Assembly (NCBI GenBank): GCA_963677605.2
Contig: CAXXDX010000002.1
Location: 302,284 to 366,283, forward strand
DNA length: 64,000 nt
Source: JAGLOK01 sp963677605
Lineage (GTDB): Bacteria > Bacillota > Clostridia > Christensenellales > UMGS416
Reading direction: 5' to 3'
This document shows, piece after piece, positions 58,532-64,000 of this stretch. The position numbers and the translations under genes were made by a program. Numbering within the stretch: position 1 is the stretch's first letter; each line of letters begins with the position of its first letter. The notes under the pieces are model-generated. The model did no database searches, had not been told where the DNA came from, and saw only the letters and a list, made by a program, of their open reading frames with translations.

Positions 58532-60744
58532 TTAGTTTTTAAGTATTCTTGTTTCGGTTTCTCCGTTTTTATGAGTTAATTCTATAATCTCTCTGTTAGG
58601 TGCAAACAGCCTGAACTCAACATCTACATCCTTATCCCATGTCGGGAGCAATGACAATTCATCCCCTTCACATTGCATAAGCATTTCCTGTAAAAGTATC
58701 ATTCCCGAACCTCCGTGGTTGTGGTCAGGAGTAAAATCCTGTCCCGGTCCCCAGAACGCAGGAAAACGCTTAGGTGCGTCATCAAACTTTATGTGAAGAT
58801 ATTTCAAAGCTTCGTCGTATAATCCAAGCCTTGCTGCAAATATTCCGTTCTGATGCCAGCTGTCGCCTCTTAATATATGCGGTGCCATCCTTCCTGTGTG
58901 TTCATACATACCCATGTATGTTTCCCTGCCCAGATTTTTTTCTTCGCTGTTTAGTCCTCTCGGACTGTATGGGTATATATAATAAAGTTCCGGAAGTTCG
59001 CTGTTAAAGAGTTCCGGCGTATATTCATCTGCAGGCAGATATACTTTGTTTCCTTTCTTGTTTAATCCCATAGGCAAATAAGGACACTTTTTTTCAAGCT
59101 CAATATATTTTTCATGTTTCTCGCCGCTATTGTAGTACTCTGCGAGTACCTTTGTCAGGGCATCGAAGCCCGGCGACTGCATCCATAGGATTTTTTGCGC
59201 CGTATTCTTCATCTTTTTTGCTTTTAGCATCTATGCCTTTGTATGTTTCCAATGAAGTCGAGGGAAAAACTATAAGCTTTCCATTTTCGTCATAAGGATA
59301 GTGCTCAAAATAGAAATCCACAACGCTTTCGATATAATCCAGATATTCATCAATCGGCTCGCCGCAATATCGCAAGTATTCCAGCATCATAAGTGCAAAC
59401 TCAAGGCTTGATGACCAATGGTATTTTATCCAAGGATTGTCCCGCAACGGCAACATCCACTTCGTCTGAGTGTTCCCAGCCATATTCGCTTCCGGTACAT
59501 ATTCCGAAGATGTTTCCCTGTTCGAAATAAAACGCCCCTTCATGTCCCCAGAAATGCTTTACTCTCGCCTTACCCGCTTCACTGAGCCTGCGCCAATATT
59601 CAAACTGTGGAATCATGCCTTCAAAATCCCCCGATTTCAGCATCCCCCAGTATACAAGCCTCTGGTTTTGGGAAGTGAATCCGCCGCCGGACCATCTCCT
59701 GTAGTCCGGTGTAAATCCTTCATCAAAAGTAAACAGGTCCACCGTTGAATTTAGTGGGATATTCACCGTAGTAATTGCATCCAAGCATATATCTGAAAAG
59801 CTGGTAGTTCCGGCTTATTTCAAACCAATCGGAGTCCTCGTTATCCATATCAATCAATATATAGCTTTTATCAAAGTATCCGTTCCACCATCTTTTTGCA
59901 TTCTCTTTGCACGACGATATTTCAGCTTTTTGTGTCAACTGCTTTTTCCACTCGTCAACCGTAGCGCATTGAAAAGTATGCAATGTAACAACTAAATCTG
60001 CACTGTCGACATCTTCAGCTAAAAAATGATATTGTTTATGGTCGCATCCCTGATATTTATTTTCTTTTATTCCCTTATATGAGAATCCATCCAGTTTAAT
60101 CTGACCGCCCATAGTACGGTTTTTTAAAGGATTCGGAATTAAGTGCGATATCTCTTCAAGATGCTGCTGGGCAATAAGTTTGTCCCAAACAAGGTACTCA
60201 TCTCTGTTTCTGTGCCAGAAAATAAGCTTTTCTTTCTGGACTTCAACCTTATCCGGATATGTTATTACATCTTCGTTATAGCCAAAGCTTAAGTCTCTGC
60301 ACTGCTGCCTTTGTTCATCGCAAACCAGGCCGTTCTTTATAGCGCCAGCTGTCAAATACAACACTGACATTATGTTTTTTATCAGATGTGATATCAATGC
60401 TGACTTCGGATTTATGGGTGGCCGCCCATATATCAAAGTGAACTCTGTCACCTTCCTCACCTGCATCAATTGTTATATAGCCGTCATAGAGGTTCAGCTT
60501 TTGAACAAAGTTTTTACTAAATATTTCACCGTCATCTATCTTTACTTTAAACCTGCCCAGCTTAAGCATAGTGCTGTTTTCGTCAAATGTGCCGCTTTGA
60601 GAAAAATACAAGTATAGCTCGCCTCTTTCAGCCCATACATTTGCAGCCAACATCATGCCCTCCAAGAGGCATGCTGTCGGCAGAGCATGTGCTCTGGCTT
60701 CTCCAGACAACATTGTATTTGTCAAACGCATTTCTTTTCATCAT
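58532..60744 (-). pseudogene. DUF5703-domain glycosidase-like gene, broken by at least five frameshifts
   Basis: The protein can be followed through six reading frames over about 735 codons. The N-terminus is MMKRNAFDKYNVVWRSQSTC, then SADSMPLGGHDVG and SGTFDENSTMLKLGRFKVK, the signature of DUF5703 proteins. The later (alpha/alpha)-barrel part has FTPDYRRWSGGGFTSQNQ, WGHEGAFYFEQ and LRGDSWHQNGIFAARLGL. Frame changes lie near 59168 (a GGG run), 59450, 59735, 60325 and 60640. No other stop codons occur, so the reading is restored by single-base edits. Function is unknown; the family is linked to GH-like toroids. Either recent inactivation or sequence error. Confidence 0.8.
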
Positions 60745-60771
60745 CAGCCATCCTACAAGTATGATATAAGT

Positions 60772-63200
60772 TTATACATTCGAGATTACATTAATGGAAA
60801 ACTCTCTGCTTTCTACTGCTCCATTATACGTTCCGATAGGCTCAGATATCTTAACTTCCTGTGTATCTTCGTCCCAATTTATAATGCGCTTTCATATACT
60901 CGCCTTTTTCATAGCCGTATCCGTTTCCGGAATCCTCGTATACGATAAATTCGGCATCCTTCCCTGGATAAACATTTACCGTCCATTTGGCATCTGGATT
61001 TTCATCCACATAGTTTGTCGGATCGCAGGTTACCACTATGCTCCCTGCTTTTACATAAAGCGGCATAGTGTCAATTGAAGCTTCAGCTTTTATATATTGT
61101 CCTCCTGAAAGCTTCTCGCCTGTCCAGAAGTCATACCAATCGCATCCCGCAGGCAGATATTACAGTTCTTGATTTGTCTGCATTTTCAATCGGCTCAGAG
61201 TTTTTGTTGTAGTACATAGGCTGAGTAACAGGACATGCCATAATTGAAGGGCCAAACATAAACTGATCTTTAATGTCCAATACATTGCTGTCTTCCGGGA
61301 AATCAAATGCAAGCATTTTCATCATAGACGCGTCTTCTTCCCAAACGCTTCCTGCTACCGAGTATATATATGGCATAAGGCTGTATCTTAGTTTATTAAA
61401 CTTCACCATCGAATCATAGAACATACCGCCGTCTCCCGCATGCTCCCAAAGCTCGCGCCTTACATCTGTTCCATGTCCTCTGAATACAGGTTATAAACGC
61501 AGCATACTGATACCATCTGGTGGCAAGCTCCCTGTAGCCTAAGTCATCATTTCCAAGAGGATAGTCGCCGCTCCAGAACCACTGAACACCATCTTTAACA
61601 AAGAAAGCACCTGAGTCCAGAGTCCAGTAAGGCAAGCCGCTTGCGCAAAAGTTAAGCCCTGTCGGTATCTGCTTTTTAAATGTGTCCCATGTTGCTGAAA
61701 TGTCGCCCGACCAGAGAATTGCTGAGTATCTCTGCTGTCCAATATATCCGTTACGAGTAAGGTTTATCACCCTTTTATCTGAATCTTCGCTTCTTTGTCC
61801 GTCATACATAGTTTTTGCATGGTAAACGCCGTATGCATTGCATTTATCCATAGGCATATATTTTCCTGCATCACCTAAAAAACTCATGATACATGCGCTC
61901 GGGAGTGGGCTTTATATTATGCGCCCATTCAGGTGTAAAAGGCTCGCTGGAGTCGCACCACCATGCGTCAACTCCATACTGAAAAAGTCCTTCTTTTGCC
62001 TGTTTCCAGTAAAGCATTCTTCCCTCTTCGTCAAGTGCGTCATATATGTTGGTTGCAGGCAGCAAAAGCCCCGCATCCAGAATTCTTTGTAGTTTTCACA
62101 TGCTTCGCTCATATTAGGCCAGATTGATATCATAAAGTGAAGGTTGTCATCATGCAGAGCGTCAGTCATCTCTTTAGGATCGTGAATTTCTCTTTATGGA
62201 ATGTCTTTTGTCCCCACATATTTTTTGGCCACGAGTTCCAATCCATAACTATTCCGTCAAGACCGATTCCTCTTTTTCTGTATTCTTTTCCGGACAGCAA
62301 CAACTTCTTCCTGAGTTTCATATTGTTCCTGTGACTGAATGTAGCCATATGCCCATTTAGGCAGTAGGTTGGCTTTTCCTGTAAGCTTTCTATATCCCTT
62401 CACTACGCCTTCCATATTTCCGCCGCAGATAAAGAAAATAATCCAGCTGTTGGTCAGCTTCCGTGTATATATAGGAGCCGTAATTATCGTCTCTGAAAAT
62501 TGCAGGGCTGTAGGTGTTCATGAGTATGCCGTATCCTTGGTTTGACACAAGCATAGGGATTGCTATCTTCATGTTTGCCTGATGAAGATACTGAAACAGT
62601 ACCTCTGAGGTTTAAAACACCTTCCTCGTGCTGGCCCAATCCGTAAAGCGCTTCTCCGTCCTTCCAGCACAGGTTAAGCCATGTATGATAAAGGTTTTTG
62701 TCAAACTTCGTCTCGGCATTTTTAAACTTTATACTTTGTGCCGTCGGGAGTTTCGACTTTTTCGATTTCAGTATTTTCATCCACAATCATTTTGTAAGAC
62801 TCAAACTCTTCAACTATATGGCTGTCTTTTTCGCGCTCTTTAAGTATCACTCATCATTTAAATCGCAATATTTTATAGATCCGTATTCCTTGCTTATATG
62901 AATATTAAGCACATCGGTTTTTAATGATATATTCGGTATCCGTTTCATTTACATCCCAGCTTGACGACTCGCTATTTTCGATTAGCCCAATGCTTTCTTC
63001 GTCAACAAATTCATCGCGCTCTGTATACTGCACCCTGACTGTGCCCGAAAATTTCGGTTCTATCCTAAGCATACCTTTTTCGCTAAAAAAAGTTGCGTAT
63101 TTGTCGGTTTGTTTGATTTTAATTATAGCTGTGCTTTTATCAGGATTTACTTTTTAACTGTTAAGCCTCCGTTTTTTAACCATTTCCGGCAATGATCCAT
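60772..63200 (-). pseudogene. GH31 alpha-xylosidase-like gene, broken by about thirteen frameshifts
   Basis: Collinear GH31 fragments spread over all three frames. In order: WLKNGGLTVKK start, EALYGLGQHEEGVLNLRG, NYGSYIYTEADQQ, WAYGYIQSQEQY, GIGLDGIVMDWNSWP, the nucleophile Asp in GVDAWWCDSSEPFTPEW, the acid/base region WSGDISATWDTFKKQIPTGL, SGLPYWTLDSGAFF, GHGTDVRRELWEH and the C-terminal sandwich MPLYVKAGSIVV...INVISNV. These match XylS-type alpha-xylosidases. Breaks occur near 63150, 62935, 62850, 62735, 62600, 62440, 62290, 62185, 62080, 61880, 61495, 61160 and 60887, many at homopolymers. It lies 27 bp upstream of the DUF5703 gene in the same operon. The start at 63200 is tentative. Confidence 0.82.
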
Positions 63201-63385
63201 CCGGCAGATGCAAAGTTATTTATTTGTTAAATATGATTATTTATTATACTCCAAAACAACTCAAACATTATATATTTTGCCCCTGCAACTTACAACAGAT
63301 TACAGATACTAAATTAATTTAGTAAAAATTCTTATATTTTCTGCGGTATAAATGCAAAATAAGTACAAAAAAGTACTGTTATAGA

Positions 63386-63411
63386 CAAACAGACACATAT
63401 GTGCCTGTTTG
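63386..63411. repeat. 26-bp near-perfect palindrome
   Basis: CAAACAG-A-CACAT / ATGTG-C-CTGTTTG, one mismatch pair, between the mutarotase stop (63430) and the GH31 start. No T-run follows on the minus strand, so an operator for the GH31-DUF5703-GH2 operon is as likely as a terminator. Confidence 0.5.
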
Positions 63412-63429
63412 CATTACAAATATTAAGTA

Positions 63430-63754
63430 TTATTTAATCCAAAGATATACTTCTTCCATGCCGGCCCAGAACTCGCCTTCTTTTCTGTCATCATAGGCTT
63501 CATCAGCGGCTTTACTAAGTCCCACCATTTCTGTGTAGCAGGATCCGCCGCCATTTTTGCCATGTCAGCTTCAAGTCTTCGCCCGTTATACTCATAATAT
63601 GCAAACATATAATCACGTGCTGGAAAATTGAGTAGTTTTGTATGTTGCATGCTTTAATCATATCATTTACTTCAGTAAAAGGATTGGCAAGATATTTTTT
63701 GTAGTCTTCCAGTCCTTCCGGTCTAATCATTACCATCTCGCCGCGTCTTTTCAT
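63430..63754 (-). pseudogene. rhaM: L-rhamnose mutarotase, broken by two frameshifts
   Basis: About 108 codons. It starts MKRRGEMVMIRPEGLEDYKK after GGAGG, continues IKACNIQNYSIFQ, changes frame near 63620 to FAYYEYNGRRLEADMAKMA...QKWWDLVKPLMKPM, and again near 63470 to end EGEFWAGMEEVYLWIK. This is the complete RhaM fold (LAYYEY and QKWW motifs), which interconverts alpha and beta anomers of L-rhamnose. It lies directly after the UroD-like gene. No rhamnose isomerase or kinase gene is in the window. Confidence 0.82.
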
Positions 63755-63782
63755 AAAATCCTCCGTTTTAAGCTTAATTGAT

Positions 63783-64000
63783 TTAATATACTTTCTGAGC
63801 TTCGTCAAACATTGCTTTAATGTTTTTAGGTGCTACATCCGACTGTATTGCTTCATGGCTGGGAGATATTATAAGCCTGTCGGATAAAGCCCCCTCAGAT
63901 ATTTAACATTTTCCATGACCTCCTGCGGTGTTCCGTTTGGAAGAAGCTCCTGTGTGTCCACTCCGCCGCAGAAAGAAACCTTATCTCCAAACTGTCTTTT
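63783..64000 (-). pseudogene. Uroporphyrinogen-decarboxylase-like protein, C-terminal fragment with frameshift
   Basis: Reading from the right edge: KRQFGDKVSFCGGVDTQELL, then PNGTPQEVMENVKYLRG; after a one-base deletion in a run of G near 63890 it continues ALSDRLIISPSHEAIQSD and ends KAMFDEAQKVY. This is the C-terminal part of the UroD/methyltransferase family (CGGVD...LP.GTPEEV motif). Members in glycan operons are not heme enzymes; their role is generally unknown. The N-terminus lies outside the window. Confidence 0.75.

Noticed and set aside
1..64000. CRISPR arrays, tRNA or rRNA genes, phage or insertion-sequence genes
   Set aside because: Looked for on both strands; no regular repeat-spacer pattern, cloverleaf or transposase/integrase motif was seen.

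Overview
The window is AT-rich DNA from a low-GC Gram-positive bacterium, most likely an anaerobic gut or rumen member of the Clostridia (Lachnospiraceae-like). This is inferred from strong GGAGG-type ribosome binding sites, AT-rich sigma-A promoters, a CtsR operator, YesMN-type two-component genes, LacI/AraC regulators paired with sugar ABC transporters, and many cytoplasmic glycosidases. No tRNA, rRNA, CRISPR array, insertion sequence or phage gene was recognised.

Layout. 1-3.6 kb: a truncated sugar-binding lipoprotein divergent from a YesM/YesN-like kinase and regulator. 3.6-6 kb: an alpha/beta hydrolase and acetate kinase (ackA) with a long leader. 6-12.2 kb: a short DtxR-type repressor, two GT-C glycosyltransferases, and an MBOAT acyltransferase with an SGNH-like partner, which look like cell-surface glycan genes. 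12.7-16.1 kb: GH42 beta-galactosidase divergent from an iron-type alcohol dehydrogenase. 16.2-31.9 kb: an apparently single 14-gene operon on the minus strand. In order of transcription it has a split transketolase, a GlpK-like FGGY kinase, a LacI regulator, a fucose-isomerase-family enzyme, two DUF5060/DUF4038(apiosidase-like)/DUF5605 hydrolases flanking a GH127-like enzyme, an Asp/Glu-racemase-like protein, a second split transketolase, a tetritol-dehydrogenase-like MDR enzyme, a cupin and a GH63-like hydrolase. 32-42.3 kb: iron-type alcohol dehydrogenase, SemiSWEET-like protein, chemoreceptor, CtsR-controlled dnaJ-like/clpB operon, an NlpC/P60 cell-wall hydrolase and an unknown protein. 42.4-52.2 kb: an alpha-glucobiose module with two GH65 phosphorylases, an ABC importer, AraC and LacI regulators and two matching LacI-type operators. 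52.4-55.4 kb: Zur-like regulator and ZnuABC zinc importer. 55.4-64 kb: GH2, then DUF5703, GH31, L-rhamnose mutarotase and a UroD-like gene. The last four carry about twenty frame breaks.

How it works together. None of the glycosidases has a signal peptide, so the strategy is import of oligosaccharides followed by intracellular hydrolysis or phosphorolysis. The 14-gene operon is the most interesting part. Glycosidases plus isomerase, kinase and transketolase form a complete logical route from a released branched or unusual sugar (apiose is my leading guess) to pentose-phosphate intermediates. However, it holds two complete split transketolases and no transporter, and its real substrate is unknown. 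The frame breaks at 59.1-63.9 kb are often in homopolymers and look more like assembly or sequencing errors than old pseudogenes.
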